Shown: positions 24,975-41,961, counted from the first letter of the stretch. The stretch is 64,000 bases of DNA from Granulicella cerasi (GCF_025685575.1 NZ_JAGSYD010000003.1:248001-312000), one strand, 5' to 3'. The notes: generated by a model not told the origin, from the letters alone. Made by a program: numbers and translations.

Positions 24975-25838
24975 ATGAAACACCTCCGCTCTCTCCTCAC
25001 CGTCGCGCTTTGTGCTGCTCTTTCTGCTCCTGCTTGGGCTTGGGGACGAACGGGGCATCGGTTGGTGGCCGAGGTCGCTTGGGACCACATGACGCCCGAG
25101 GCCAAAGCGCAGGTGCAGGCGTTGCTGGGCAAGGAGAGCATGGCCGACATCGCTTCGTGGGCCGATGCGTATCTCGCGGGCAATCGCCAGACCATGCAGT
25201 GGCACTTCGTGAATATTCCGCCGGGCGCGACCTATAACCGTGATCGCGACTGCCAGGTGCAGCCCGGGGTGACGCTCGGCTCCAAGGCCGACAAGTGGCG
25301 CGACTGCGTGGTCGATCGCATTCCCTACAACCTGGAGCGCGTGGGCGATACGTCGCTCGACACCGCCGACCGTGCCGTGGCGCTGAAGTTTCTCGTGCAC
25401 TTTGTGGGCGATGAGCATCAGCCGTATCACGCGTATGGGCTGGGCCGCGGCGCCAACGATATCCCCGTCACCTTCTTTGGCGAGGAGAAGAGCAAGTGGG
25501 GCCATCATGAGCTGCATGAGGTGTGGGACGATGGCCTGATCGACCATGCGCACCGCGACGACGCGCAGTGGCTGGCGATGCTCGAAAAGCAGATCGCCGA
25601 CAAGCATCTGGAAGCGGGCGACGGCGACTCGGTGACGTGGGCGACGGAGTCGCAGGCGATCGGCGGCGAGGCGCTCGTGCTGCCCGGCGCCAACATCGAT
25701 CAGGCGTACGCCGACAAGTATCTGCCGGTGATCGAGACGCGGTTGGAGCTTGCGGGGCTGCGGCTCGCCAAGCTGCTCAACGCGAGCTTCGCGGCGAAGA
25801 AGAAGGCTGCAACAGCAAATGACGACGGCAGGCCATGA
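24975..25838 (+). CDS. S1/P1 nuclease family protein, exported
   Basis: A 287-residue zinc-dependent single-strand nuclease of the S1/P1 (phospholipase C/P1) family. After the signal peptide the mature N-terminal Trp that ligates zinc is visible in AWAWGRTGH; other ligands follow in IASWADAYL, WHFVNIP, VHFVGDEHQPYHA and GHHELHEVWDDGLI. It would degrade RNA and single-stranded DNA outside the inner membrane. The ATG at 24975 gives a normal signal peptide; an ATG seven codons earlier is possible. The last residues are Lys/Ala-rich (AAKKKAATAN). Its stop codon lies in the loop of a bidirectional terminator. Confidence 0.92.
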   Translation: MKHLRSLLTVALCAALSAPAWAWGRTGHRLVAEVAWDHMTPEAKAQVQALLGKESMADIASWADAYLAGNRQTMQWHFVNIPPGATYNRDRDCQVQPGVTLGSKADKWRDCVVDRIPYNLERVGDTSLDTADRAVALKFLVHFVGDEHQPYHAYGLGRGANDIPVTFFGEEKSKWGHHELHEVWDDGLIDHAHRDDAQWLAMLEKQIADKHLEAGDGDSVTWATESQAIGGEALVLPGANIDQAYADKYLPVIETRLELAGLRLAKLLNASFAAKKKAATANDDGRP

Positions 25839-25850
25839 TGGCCTGCCGTC
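25824..25850. terminator. Bidirectional terminator between S1 nuclease and RcnB-like genes
   Basis: Perfect 12-bp stem GACGGCAGGCCA / TGGCCTGCCGTC with a TGA loop; the loop is part of the nuclease stop region. TTGTTTG follows on the plus strand. It separates two convergent genes. Confidence 0.85.
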
Positions 25851-25868
25851 TTGTTTGCTGCGCGCAGC

Positions 25869-26207
25869 TTAGCGTGCGGCCGAAGCTACGATCACGCTTG
25901 CGATGACGCCGGTGGCTGCTGCAGCGAGGACGTAGTTGCCGTCCACCTGACGCCACTGGTATCCGCGCGGCGGAGCCGAGAGATGGTGCGAGCGGTAGTC
26001 CACCTGTGCCCCGCGGTTCCAGTCGTTCTGCTGGATGTGGCCGCCCTTCTTCCAATCATTGTGCTGCACGTAACCACCGTGGTTGCCGCCGTGATCGTCA
26101 TGGCCGCCGCCGTGGTCGTCGTGACCGGGGCCTTGCGCCAACGCAGCAAACGGTGCGACAGCCAGCATCGCGGAAAGTACAAAGCTAGAGGTCTTCGTGA
26201 GTTTCAT
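25869..26207 (-). CDS. RcnB-like exported protein, His-rich
   Basis: A 112-residue protein with a signal peptide (MKLTKTSSFVLSAMLAVAPF, cleaved after ALA), a His/Gly/Asp-rich stretch (GHDDHGGGHDDHGG) and a C-terminal RcnB-like motif (LSAPPRGYQWRQVDGNYVL). RcnB helps nickel/cobalt homeostasis in E. coli periplasm; many family members only share the fold. The His-rich part could bind metal. The ATG is preceded by an excellent AGGAGA site. Confidence 0.85.
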   Translation of the reverse strand: MKLTKTSSFVLSAMLAVAPFAALAQGPGHDDHGGGHDDHGGNHGGYVQHNDWKKGGHIQQNDWNRGAQVDYRSHHLSAPPRGYQWRQVDGNYVLAAAATGVIASVIVASAAR

Positions 26208-26298
26208 CTTGTCTCCTTCGTACCGATCCAGCGGCACTCGAGGGTTGGATGCAAGACGTGTCTAAGAAACAGAGGATTGTTACCAATCGTTACAAAGA

Positions 26299-26330
26299 GA
26301 AGAGGCGGACTCTTTCGAGTCCGCCTCTTC
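26299..26330 (-). terminator. Intrinsic terminator after rpoC
   Basis: Perfect 14-bp stem GAAGAGGCGGACTC / GAGTCCGCCTCTTC with a 4-base loop (GAAA on the minus strand) about 19 bases after the rpoC stop, followed by TCTTTGT. Confidence 0.9.
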
Positions 26331-26348
26331 GGGTTACGAGGAACCGCG

Positions 26349-30539
<4,191 letters not shown>

Positions 30540-30695
30540 GAGTTTTTCTCTCCGTTGCAGTGCGTTGCTCGATGCCAACTTTGTCCATCGCTCTGTCATG
30601 CACTCAGAGCCTGTTGCGAGCTTCGCTGCTGTCTTGCTGCTGGTTACGGGCGGTGCGATCTTCTGCGGCCGCAAATCTCTTCAGTCATCGCCGTT

Positions 30696-30743
30696 GCCTC
30701 TGCTCTTCCCTGCCGTTACACAAGCTCAGGAAGAAGCAGAGGC
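30696..30743 (-). promoter_or_regulatory. Inverted repeat in the rpoB-rpoC spacer
   Basis: GCCTCTGCTCTTCC (30696-30709) pairs with GGAAGAAGCAGAGGC (30729-30743) with one bulged base and a 19-base loop, just after the rpoB stop. No T tract follows, so it is more likely an RNA processing or stability element than a terminator. Nothing else was recognised in the 216-base spacer. Confidence 0.5.
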
Positions 30744-30755
30744 TGGCGGATTCAG

Positions 30756-35255
<4,500 letters not shown>

Positions 35256-35474
35256 GAGCTCTCCTGTTACTTGTCTCGAGGAAGCCGTGAGACCGAAAAC
35301 CGGCATCACAGCTTAGGACTTCTTTGCGCCCTCCCGGTCCAGTCGCTCCTCGCGGCGACTGATCCTCAGCGCGTTGCTACAACCCTCGCGAAGCATTCTG
35401 CGAGGTCAAACTTGCGCTCCCGTAGGAGCTGAAATTCGGTTCAAACAGCGGGAATAACAGTGGAAACGCCAAAA

Positions 35475-35504
35475 GCTCTCGTATGGACAGAACGTCCCGA
35501 GAGC
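35475..35504 (-). promoter_or_regulatory. Stem-loop at the predicted 5' end of the rpoB transcript
   Basis: On the minus strand GCTCTCG-GGAC pairs with GTCC-ATA-CGAGAGC (11 bp, 3-base bulge, GTTCT loop) and is followed by TTTT. It starts within 1-2 bases of the transcription start predicted from the promoter at 35510-35538. It could stabilise the mRNA or act as an early attenuator. Confidence 0.5.
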
Positions 35505-35509
35505 GCCGG

Positions 35510-35538
35510 TATAGACCGTTGCACTAGATTTTGGTCAA
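35510..35538 (-). promoter_or_regulatory. Candidate sigma-70 promoter for rpoBC
   Basis: TTGACC (35538-35533), 17-base spacer, TCTATA (35515-35510). It lies downstream of the rplL terminator and upstream of rpoB, giving a ~250-base leader. Confidence 0.5.
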
Positions 35539-35813
35539 CAACTGAAATCACGCCGCCTCTGAAAGCTTGGCCGAGCTTTCAAGAATTGCGCTGGATGCTG
35601 GGTGTTGCACTACACGGGCCCGCCGCTCGAACCGAGTAGTGACCGATCCCCTAACCTGTTCCGCATTACCAGGATGGACCGGGGTGTTGCTAAGAAGGAC
35701 GTTCGCTTGCTTGAAACCGATGCGCGCTGCAAGAAAGTGCAGGCGCGAAGTTCTCCATGAAAGAGAATACCGCACACTTTGCACGAATGCAAGTGCACCT
35801 GGAAACGCGCAGA

Positions 35814-35841
35814 AAAGGCAGAGCCGAAGCCCTGCCTTTTC
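35814..35841 (-). terminator. Terminator/attenuator after rplL
   Basis: On the minus strand AAAAGGCAG-GGC, UUCG, GCT-CTGCCTTTT: a 9-bp perfect outer stem plus an inner GC-UUCG-GC, 31 bases after the rplL stop. It probably ends most rplJL transcripts, so rplL is made in excess over RNA polymerase. Confidence 0.8.
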
Positions 35842-35871
35842 CGGAAGTTTTCCGCCCCGAGGGGCGAAGAA

Positions 35872-36246
35872 CTACTTGAGTTCGACTGCTGCGATGCCTT
35901 CGAACTTCTTCGCCAGTGCCTGCGCGTCGTCCTTCGAGATGTTCTCCTTCAGGGGCTTGGGAGCACCGTCAACCAGGTCCTTCGCTTCCTTCAGGCCAAG
36001 ACCGGTCACTTCGCGAACAGCCTTGATGGTGTTGATCTTGTTTGCGCCAGCTTCCTTGAGGATGACCGTGAACTCGGTCTTCTCTTCAGCTGCTGCTGCT
36101 GCGCCGCCGCCAGCTGCCGGAGCTGCTGCTACGGTTGCTGCTGCTGCCGAAACGCCAAGGCGCTCTTCGAGCTTCTTTACGAGCTCAGCTGCCTCGAGGA
36201 GGCTGAGCGAAACGATCTGATCTTCCAACTGCTGGATGTCTGCCAT
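35872..36246 (-). CDS. rplL: 50S ribosomal protein L7/L12
   Basis: 124 residues. An N-terminal dimerisation part ([20 protein letters not shown]), an Ala/Gly-rich hinge (~36-55), and the C-terminal domain that recruits translation factors ([30 protein letters not shown]). It forms the ribosomal stalk with L10, encoded just upstream. A terminator with a UUCG loop follows. Confidence 0.98.
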   Translation of the reverse strand: MADIQQLEDQIVSLSLLEAAELVKKLEERLGVSAAAATVAAAPAAGGGAAAAAEEKTEFTVILKEAGANKINTIKAVREVTGLGLKEAKDLVDGAPKPLKENISKDDAQALAKKFEGIAAVELK

Positions 36247-36388
36247 TGTTATTCTCCGTTACTGCAAAGTTTGGTACTGATGTTTTGCTTTCCCCGGCAT
36301 TCTTCCGCCGAGGTTGCCGCCTTCCCTGTCCTGAGGTTCCGTTGCGCCAGACATGCGCCCCCAGGAAGTTCCGAACAGCGAAACTTGT

Positions 36389-37054
36389 TTAGCCTTCTGC
36401 CGGTGCGGTGTCCGCCGCTTCGCCAGCCTGCGAGGCCGTCGAGTTTTCCGGTTCTGCTGCACCCGAAGGCTGCTCGCCAGCGGCGGCCTCTTCGACGTGT
36501 GCTTCCGCTACCGCAGCCGGTGCCGCGCCGCCGAACTTGTTCTGCTCGACTGCCTGGTTGACCACCACTGCAAGGTTGCGGCCGGTCGCGTTGATGACCG
36601 TCGCGAGGCGGGTAGCAGGTGCGTTGATGAGGAACAGCAGCTTCGAGAAGAGCTCTTCCTTACCCGGCATGTTCGCCAGAGCCTTCACTTCGTCCACGTT
36701 GATGACCTTGCCATCAACGATGCCGAGCTTGAAGGTGAACTCTGCGTTGTCCTTTACCCAGTCAGCAAGGGCCTTCGCCAGTGCAACCGGATCGCCGTCG
36801 GTGTACGCCACCGAAGAAACACCCTTGAGGCCCTGCAGAGCTGCCTCAACCTTGGTGCCCTTCGACGAGTGTGCCGCGAGCTTGTTCTTCACCACGTGGT
36901 AGTGGCCGCCTGCATTGCGGACCACCTTACGGAGCTCGAAATCCTTCGACGCGGTCAGGCCCTTGAAGGTGCCGATGATCGCCGAGGTCGAGCTTTCCAG
37001 TTCCTGCGCGAGGAACTGGACTTTCTCATTCTTTTTCGCCTTGGTCAATGCCAT
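36389..37054 (-). CDS. rplJ: 50S ribosomal protein L10 with extended C-terminus
   Basis: 221 residues, longer than the usual ~165-175. The core (MALTKAKKNEKVQFLAQELE; GTFKGLTASKDFELRKVVR; YHVVKNKLA) and the stalk helix are normal. From about residue 172 there is an extra ~50-residue Ala/Glu-rich tail without hydrophobic pattern, likely disordered. L10 anchors L7/L12 dimers and usually represses its own operon by binding its leader; the leader here holds heptad repeats. Confidence 0.97.
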   Translation of the reverse strand: MALTKAKKNEKVQFLAQELESSTSAIIGTFKGLTASKDFELRKVVRNAGGHYHVVKNKLAAHSSKGTKVEAALQGLKGVSSVAYTDGDPVALAKALADWVKDNAEFTFKLGIVDGKVINVDEVKALANMPGKEELFSKLLFLINAPATRLATVINATGRNLAVVVNQAVEQNKFGGAAPAAVAEAHVEEAAAGEQPSGAAEPENSTASQAGEAADTAPAEG

Positions 37055-37066
37055 GGTTGTTAACCT

Positions 37067-37094
37067 CTAGCTACTAGCTCTTCGCTACTAGCTC
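37067..37094. repeat. Heptad tandem repeat, locus B (4 units)
   Basis: CTAGCTA, CTAGCTC, TTCGCTA, CTAGCTC, end to end with an exact 7-bp period, just upstream of rplJ. Its core is partly complementary to locus C on the other side of the spacer, so the two could pair in the transcript. Confidence 0.7.
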
Positions 37095-37152
37095 AATCTG
37101 TGTCGCTCTTCCCTTGCGGCTGGAGCGGAAATCCTTGTCCGGGCGATGCATT

Positions 37153-37187
37153 GCTAAAAGCTAGAAGCTAGAAGCTAGCGGCTCACC
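37153..37187. repeat. Heptad tandem repeat, locus C (5 units)
   Basis: GCTAAAA, GCTAGAA, GCTAGAA, GCTAGCG, GCTCACC, exact 7-bp period, ending one base before the rplA stop codon. With locus B it frames the rplA-rplJ spacer, where an L10-binding leader is expected in most bacteria. Confidence 0.75.
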
Positions 37188-37188
37188 T

Positions 37189-37902
37189 TTACGCCTTTGC
37201 GGCAACTTCTGCGGTCGCGGCTTCGAGCTCAACGCCCGGGCCCATCGTCGACGACAGCACGATGCGCTTCACGTACTTACCCTTGGCAGCCGAAGGCTTC
37301 GCCTTCACCACAGCCGAGATCACGCTCAAAGCATTTTCCTGGATCTTCTCGATCGGGAAGCTCAGCTTGCCCACGGGAACGTGAACCAGAGCGGTCTTGT
37401 CAGCGCGGAACTCCACCTTACCAGCCTTGATCTCAGCGATCGCAGCAGCAACATCGGTGGTCACGGTGCCGGTCTTCGGGTTCGGCATCAGGCCGCGGGG
37501 ACCGAGCACCTTACCGAGCTTACCGACCGAACGCATCATGTCCGGGGTCGAGATCAGAGCGTCGAAGTCGGTCCAACCTTCCTTCTGAATCTTCTCGACG
37601 AGGTCTTCACCACCGACGAACTCTGCGCCGGCAGCTTCAGCAGCCTTGAGGTTGTCGCCCGAAGCGATCACCGCAACTACCTTCGCCTTACCGCCCAGAC
37701 CGTGGGGGAGAACCACCGTGCCACGAACCATCTGGTCAGCGTGGCGGGTATCGACACCGAGACGGAGCGTCAGATCGACGGTCTCGTCAAACTTGGCAAA
37801 CTTTGCCTTCTGCAGCAGCGGAATCGCTTCACCGATCGCGTAAGGACGCTGTTCGACAAGCGCGCGCGCAGCGGCGACATTCTTGGAAACTTTACGGGCC
37901 AT
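37189..37902 (-). CDS. rplA: 50S ribosomal protein L1
   Basis: 237 residues with the L1 motifs [52 protein letters not shown] segment (here [18 protein letters not shown]) and the closing [12 protein letters not shown]1 forms the mobile stalk near the E site. In most bacteria rplK lies directly upstream; here three plus-strand genes (about 4 kb) are in between, and a promoter candidate precedes rplA. Confidence 0.98.
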   Translation of the reverse strand: MARKVSKNVAAARALVEQRPYAIGEAIPLLQKAKFAKFDETVDLTLRLGVDTRHADQMVRGTVVLPHGLGGKAKVVAVIASGDNLKAAEAAGAEFVGGEDLVEKIQKEGWTDFDALISTPDMMRSVGKLGKVLGPRGLMPNPKTGTVTTDVAAAIAEIKAGKVEFRADKTALVHVPVGKLSFPIEKIQENALSVISAVVKAKPSAAKGKYVKRIVLSSTMGPGVELEAATAEVAAKA

Positions 37903-38033
37903 GAACTCTCTCTTCTAATCCGTCTTCCACCCCGAATCTCCTACTCACGACTGGCGTCGGCGGAACATGCGGTGCACTGCATGGGCGTGGTTGCGACAGG
38001 GTGCCTGCATGGAAATACGCAGACAACCCTCTA

Positions 38034-38062
38034 AGTATGAACCATGGCGGTAATCACGTCAA
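38034..38062 (-). promoter_or_regulatory. Candidate sigma-70 promoter for rplA-rplJ-rplL
   Basis: TTGACG (38062-38057), 17-base spacer, CATACT (38039-38034), about 130 bases before rplA. It would be needed because rplK ends in its own terminator 4 kb away. Confidence 0.55.
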
Positions 38063-38105
38063 GCAAACTGCATATTCTTCCTCAGTAACGATAGGATGGT
38101 GCGAC

Positions 38106-39962
38106 ATGCCCACCCCTGTTGAGATTCCACACGCCCGGCGATGGTTTTGGCTCGCCCTTGGCTTCTGCACGCTGCTGATCCTGCTCTGCACCGTTCCGTA
38201 CCACTTTCCGGTTCGCCCGACGGCCTCTTTCTCCTACCTGTTCGGCTATAACAATCGCGTTGCCGTCGCGTTGGTGGCATTGGGAATTCTAGGCACGTTG
38301 GCATTCGGGCCGTCCCTCCCCGCCCCTACGACACCAGCGAGCGGGAAGCTCGCCTCGCGCACGATCCTCTTCGCCTCGATTGGCACTGCGCTGATCTGCG
38401 TCTTTTTCTACATACTGACGCGCCAACTGAATGGCTTCGATGAATCGATCTATCTGATCGACCGCGTCTGGCACGCCGCACAGGGACAACGCCCCTACGT
38501 GGACTTCGAGTATGCGTACGGAGCGGCTTTCCTGTACGGCCCCGCGCTCCTCATCCGTGGCCTCGGGCTTCCGCTTGCGGATGCCTATTGCCTTTTCTGG
38601 ACGCTCGTCTCAATCGTCGGCGTTCTTATGCTCGCGCAGGTGGTGCGCTGGAGCACGGAGGGTCGCTCCTCGCATCCGACCGCCGTTTTACTCATCCTGT
38701 GGGCTGCCAACATTCCGGGCATGCTCACGACGGGGATCAACTACTCACTACTGCGCTTTGTGAGCCCCTGTTTTTTTGCGCTGCTCACCTTCCGCGCTCT
38801 TCAGGGAGCCAGCCCAAACCGTTGGCGTAACGCAGCCCTCGGCGCAGTAGGAAGCATGGCGCTCCTGCTGCTGATCTCGCCAGAACTCGCCATCGCCTTC
38901 GCTATAGGCACGGTCGCATTTTATCTGTGGAGCCTCTACCTGTCTCCAGAGCGCGAAGCGGGAGCGTGGGCTCTCGCGCTCCTGCTGGGAGACGGGTGCC
39001 TTGCTGCTCTCGCCAACCATCTTCATGCGTTCGACACCCTGAAAGCCTTCAGCCAGGGTGGCATGAACTTCCCCATCAATGCGAATCTCTTCACGTTGCT
39101 TTTCCTGCTGGCGGTGGCGATCGCCGCGTGCTACACGGCTACGGGGCTGCGGAACAGGACCCCGGACGCATGGATCATGCTCGCGGCGGTTTCTTTCCCC
39201 GCGATTCCTGCAGCGCTCGGCCGCTTCGATCCCCCTCACCTGTGGAACAACCCCTATGGTGTCATCCTCGTGGCGCTCCTTGTGGCAGCCAGCTTTCGGT
39301 CTAGCTGGAGAATCGTGGCACCGGTGGCCGCAGTGATCCTGGCTCTTTTGCCGTGCGTGGTTTCTTTCAACATTCAACGCGCCAATCTCGGGAAGGCGGC
39401 AATTCTCTTCGGTCTCGCATGGGAGCCCAAGAGCCCGGAAATCAGCGCCTTTGATCGCTGGGCGTTGCGTCGCATCGGCAAGGAACTCGGCCCTGCGGTG
39501 GCGCTGCAGAAGCTGGAAAACTACAAGGCATTCACTCACGCCACCGCGCCGACGCCCGCGAAAGCCTTCGGGCTGCCAGCCAACACCCTCTTCGAAGCAC
39601 CCTACACGTATTCACCTTCGCGCTTCGGAGTGACCCATGCGCAGGAACTGCGTGACGGATACTTCTTCGGCATCCTGAACGCCGTGACGATCGACGAGTT
39701 GAAGCAGAAGATCGCCGAGATGGAGGGGCATCCCGACGCAGTTCTGCTGCTCCTGCCGGACCAGATCGGCGACTGCGCTTTCTCTGAGGACGGCCCGCGC
39801 CATTCCATCAACATCATCCTGCTGACGCGCTACACAGCTCCGCTCCGTCATCGGGACCCCGCGGAGGCCAACTTATGCCGTTACATCCGGGACCACTACC
39901 AGCTTTCAGAGCCGGCAGCGCCAGAACATTACGGGTACGAACTCTGGAGACGCAGGCCTTAA
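38106..39962 (+). CDS. Polytopic membrane protein, GT-C glycosyltransferase-like
   Basis: A 618-residue protein with about 11-12 hydrophobic segments over residues ~10-410 and a soluble C-terminal domain of ~200 residues. The first periplasmic loop has FDESIYLIDRVWHAAQGQRP, with an Asp-Glu pair; this and the topology resemble GT-C transferases of the PMT/ArnT/DUF2029 type that use lipid-linked sugars. That is inference; no family motif is decisive. The ATG is preceded by AGGATGG. It is one of three plus-strand genes that separate rplA from rplK. Confidence 0.7.
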   Translation: MPTPVEIPHARRWFWLALGFCTLLILLCTVPYHFPVRPTASFSYLFGYNNRVAVALVALGILGTLAFGPSLPAPTTPASGKLASRTILFASIGTALICVFFYILTRQLNGFDESIYLIDRVWHAAQGQRPYVDFEYAYGAAFLYGPALLIRGLGLPLADAYCLFWTLVSIVGVLMLAQVVRWSTEGRSSHPTAVLLILWAANIPGMLTTGINYSLLRFVSPCFFALLTFRALQGASPNRWRNAALGAVGSMALLLLISPELAIAFAIGTVAFYLWSLYLSPEREAGAWALALLLGDGCLAALANHLHAFDTLKAFSQGGMNFPINANLFTLLFLLAVAIAACYTATGLRNRTPDAWIMLAAVSFPAIPAALGRFDPPHLWNNPYGVILVALLVAASFRSSWRIVAPVAAVILALLPCVVSFNIQRANLGKAAILFGLAWEPKSPEISAFDRWALRRIGKELGPAVALQKLENYKAFTHATAPTPAKAFGLPANTLFEAPYTYSPSRFGVTHAQELRDGYFFGILNAVTIDELKQKIAEMEGHPDAVLLLLPDQIGDCAFSEDGPRHSINIILLTRYTAPLRHRDPAEANLCRYIRDHYQLSEPAAPEHYGYELWRRRP

Positions 39963-39981
39963 ATCTTTCCGCAATTTGAAA

Positions 39982-40010
39982 TTGACAAGTGCCAACGCCG
40001 AGGCTAATCT
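39982..40010 (+). promoter_or_regulatory. Candidate sigma-70 promoter for the radical SAM gene
   Basis: TTGACA (39982-39987), 17-base spacer, TAATCT (40005-40010), 22 bases before the ATG. One of the best promoter matches in the window. Confidence 0.65.
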
Positions 40011-40031
40011 CAAATCCAGCGAGGCGAAGAA

Positions 40032-41126
40032 ATGGCGAATAACGCGAGCCGCCAACCCGAACAACTGGTTCTCGGTGACCTATTCCCCATTCTTCCCTCG
40101 GCGCGCCCTTCCGGTATCGCCAAGCTCGCTGAAGCGGCCCGTCACGCCGATGACGGGCACCTGATCGAGTTTCGCGCCATGCAGGCCAAGTCGCTGATGA
40201 ACTTCACCACCTCGCGTCGCATGGGATGGACGACCTGGTCGATCAACCCGTACCGCGGCTGCGAGTTTGGCTGCAAGTACTGTTATGCCCGCTACACGCA
40301 TCAGTTTCTCCAGCCGGAGACGGTGGCCGCCGTCCCGCCTGGAACCTATGCGGAGCCGGAGCAGCCCTGGGCCGTCGCGTTTGAGCGAGAGATCTATCTC
40401 AAGGAGAACGCAGCGTGGCTCCTCGAGCAGGAACTGCGACGGTTCGACGGCAAGTATGAGATCGCGATCGGAACCGCAACCGATCCGTATCAGCCCATCG
40501 AGCAGCGCGTAGGCATCACGCGTTCGCTGCTGGAGGTACTTGCCAAGCGCGAAGGACTCGGCATCAGCATCGTGACCAAGTCGAGGCTGATTGAGCGCGA
40601 CGTAGATCTGCTGCGCAAGATTTCAGAACGCAATCAGCTCACGGTTCACCTTACGATCACGACGACGGACACGTCACTCGCGAGGTTGCTGGAGCCGCGT
40701 GCGCCTCGGCCTGATCTGCGTTTTCTGGCGCTGCAGAACCTGCGCCGTGCGGGCATCCCCGCCGGCGTGCTCTGCTCGCCACTCATGTATGGCCTGAATG
40801 ATTCGCAGGCATCTATCGACGCCGTCGCCGAGCGCGCCGCCGACGCTGGAGCCTGCTTTCTGCGGGGAGCCCCGCTGTTCCTCAAGTCGTGCTCGCGCCC
40901 TACGTATCTGAGCTTCGTTCGCGAGCACTTCCCGCAGCTTTCGGCAGAGTACGAACGCCGGTTTGCCACCATGGATTTCGCCGACCCGGCCTATCGCCGC
41001 CTGATGAGTCAACGCATCCAGTCAGCCTGCCGCCGTTACGGCCTGGAGCGCGCTGAAGAACTGGAGCGCCAGCGCAAGGGACCAAAGGCCGAGCGGTACG
41101 CCAAGAGCATGATGCAGACCGCCTAG
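40032..41126 (+). CDS. Radical SAM protein, Rv2578c/SplB-like (COG1533)
   Basis: A 364-residue radical SAM enzyme. The 4Fe-4S motif C-x3-C-x2-C is in PYRGCEFGCKYCYAR, preceded by the NFTTSRRMGWTTWSINP stretch typical of the Rv2578c group. TATDPYQPIEQ and LTIVTKSRLIERDVDLL-type segments (here SIVTKSRLIERDVDLL) also match COG1533, related to spore photoproduct lyase. Many members have no assigned substrate. The ATG follows GAGGCGAAG and a strong promoter candidate; a hairpin terminator follows, so the gene is monocistronic. Confidence 0.9.
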   Translation: MANNASRQPEQLVLGDLFPILPSARPSGIAKLAEAARHADDGHLIEFRAMQAKSLMNFTTSRRMGWTTWSINPYRGCEFGCKYCYARYTHQFLQPETVAAVPPGTYAEPEQPWAVAFEREIYLKENAAWLLEQELRRFDGKYEIAIGTATDPYQPIEQRVGITRSLLEVLAKREGLGISIVTKSRLIERDVDLLRKISERNQLTVHLTITTTDTSLARLLEPRAPRPDLRFLALQNLRRAGIPAGVLCSPLMYGLNDSQASIDAVAERAADAGACFLRGAPLFLKSCSRPTYLSFVREHFPQLSAEYERRFATMDFADPAYRRLMSQRIQSACRRYGLERAEELERQRKGPKAERYAKSMMQTA

Positions 41127-41157
41127 CTCAGACCCTCCTCGCAACAAAGAAGATTTT

Positions 41158-41186
41158 CAGCCCCTCCCTTGGATGGGCTGTCTTTT
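41158..41186 (+). terminator. Terminator after the radical SAM gene
   Basis: CAGCCC (41158-41163) and GGGCTG (41175-41180) with an 11-base loop, followed by TCTTTTG. Confidence 0.65.
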
Positions 41187-41210
41187 GCTGTGTTCACTGC
41201 CAAATTTGCT

Positions 41211-41229
41211 GTAGAAATTACACTTCTAC
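41211..41229. promoter_or_regulatory. Dyad upstream of the TonB-like gene promoter
   Basis: GTAGAA-N7-TTCTAC, a perfect 6-bp dyad 8 bases upstream of the -35 element. A possible activator or repressor site; no regulator is adjacent. Confidence 0.35.
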
Positions 41230-41237
41230 GATTTTCT

Positions 41238-41267
41238 TTGACAATCGTATAGCGATGCACATATTCT
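41238..41267 (+). promoter_or_regulatory. Candidate sigma-70 promoter for the TonB-like gene
   Basis: TTGACA (41238-41243), 18-base spacer, TATTCT (41262-41267), 44 bases before the ATG. Confidence 0.6.
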
Positions 41268-41311
41268 GGTGGCGGTCACCTTTGACCATTTTCTTGACGG
41301 AGGACATACCA

Positions 41312-41842
41312 ATGCGCCCCGCTTTCTTGTTTGCTCTTGCTCTTGTAACACCCGCAGCCTTCTCCCAGACTCACGCCATGACGGTGAGCACGGACAAAGG
41401 CATCTCGCCGTCGATCCACGCTGCTGCTGCAGCCAATCCCGGCACAGCAGTCAGCCTGCCGCACAACGTTTTGCACCAGCACGTCAGCATCGTTGTCGAT
41501 AAGGACTTCGCCAATCCGATGATGAATACGACCGGTGGCGATCTAAGCATCACCTTCGGCGCTCCGAACTCGCAGACCGCTCCTCGTCTTCAGACTCTCA
41601 CCGGACTTTCGTTGACCCCGGCTCAGGTCGCGGCCGTTCCGCAGAAGAGCGAAGTGGATGTGCGAGTGCTCATCGATGAAGCTGGCCTCGCTGAGGCCCC
41701 TTCGGTTACGGCTTCAGCTGGCAAGACGATTGATGAAGCCGCTTTGCGCATGGTGCGTGACCTTCGCTTCGAGCCTGCAACGGTCGAGAGCAAGCGTGTC
41801 GGCGCGTACGCCACGCTGAAGATCACGGTCGAGAAGCAGTAA
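41312..41842 (+). CDS. Exported TonB C-terminal-domain-like protein
   Basis: A 176-residue protein with a signal peptide (MRPAFLFALALVTPAAFSQ). The C-terminal ~75 residues (EVDVRVLIDEAGLAEAPSV; DEAALRMVRDLRFEPATVE; AYATLKITVEKQ) match the TonB C-terminal fold in its Acidobacteria-type form. There is no N-terminal TonB membrane anchor or Pro-rich linker, so it is unlikely to energise receptors itself. The ATG is preceded by GGAGGA. It has its own promoter and terminator. Confidence 0.82.
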   Translation: MRPAFLFALALVTPAAFSQTHAMTVSTDKGISPSIHAAAAANPGTAVSLPHNVLHQHVSIVVDKDFANPMMNTTGGDLSITFGAPNSQTAPRLQTLTGLSLTPAQVAAVPQKSEVDVRVLIDEAGLAEAPSVTASAGKTIDEAALRMVRDLRFEPATVESKRVGAYATLKITVEKQ

Positions 41843-41906
41843 GACTTCGCACCGGACAAGACATAAAAGACAAGCGAGACAGAGAAGCTCGCGTTTGCTG
41901 CCAGAT

Positions 41907-41932
41907 AAGGGCGCACCTCCGGGTGCGCCCTT
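41907..41932 (+). terminator. Terminator after the TonB-like gene
   Basis: Perfect 11-bp stem AAGGGCGCACC / GGTGCGCCCTT with a 4-base loop. Confidence 0.8.
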
Positions 41933-41961
41933 GCTGCGTCGAGCGATTCAACTGGCGCAAT

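Larger units (their letters stand above)
35256..35871 (-). other. 616-base non-coding spacer between rplL and rpoB
   Basis: No convincing gene was found here; short open frames lack ribosome sites and family features. From rplL to rpoB it contains: the rplL terminator (35814-35841), a promoter candidate (35510-35538), a strong stem-loop at the predicted 5' end of the rpoB transcript (35475-35504), a small GCTCC/GGAGC hairpin near 35420, and a CAGTCGC/GCGACTG hairpin (35340-35361). In E. coli the same junction carries an attenuator and an RNase III site. Confidence 0.6.

Noticed and set aside
35548..35798. Small open frames on the minus strand in the rplL-rpoB spacer
   Set aside because: They lie across a promoter candidate, have no ribosome site and no family resemblance.
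37381..38034. 217-codon plus-strand frame opposite rplA
   Set aside because: Antisense shadow of a conserved ribosomal protein gene.
38106..41842. Insertion sequence or integrated element as cause of the rplA-rplK split
   Set aside because: No transposase, integrase, terminal inverted repeats or target duplications were seen at either edge; the genes look like ordinary chromosomal genes.
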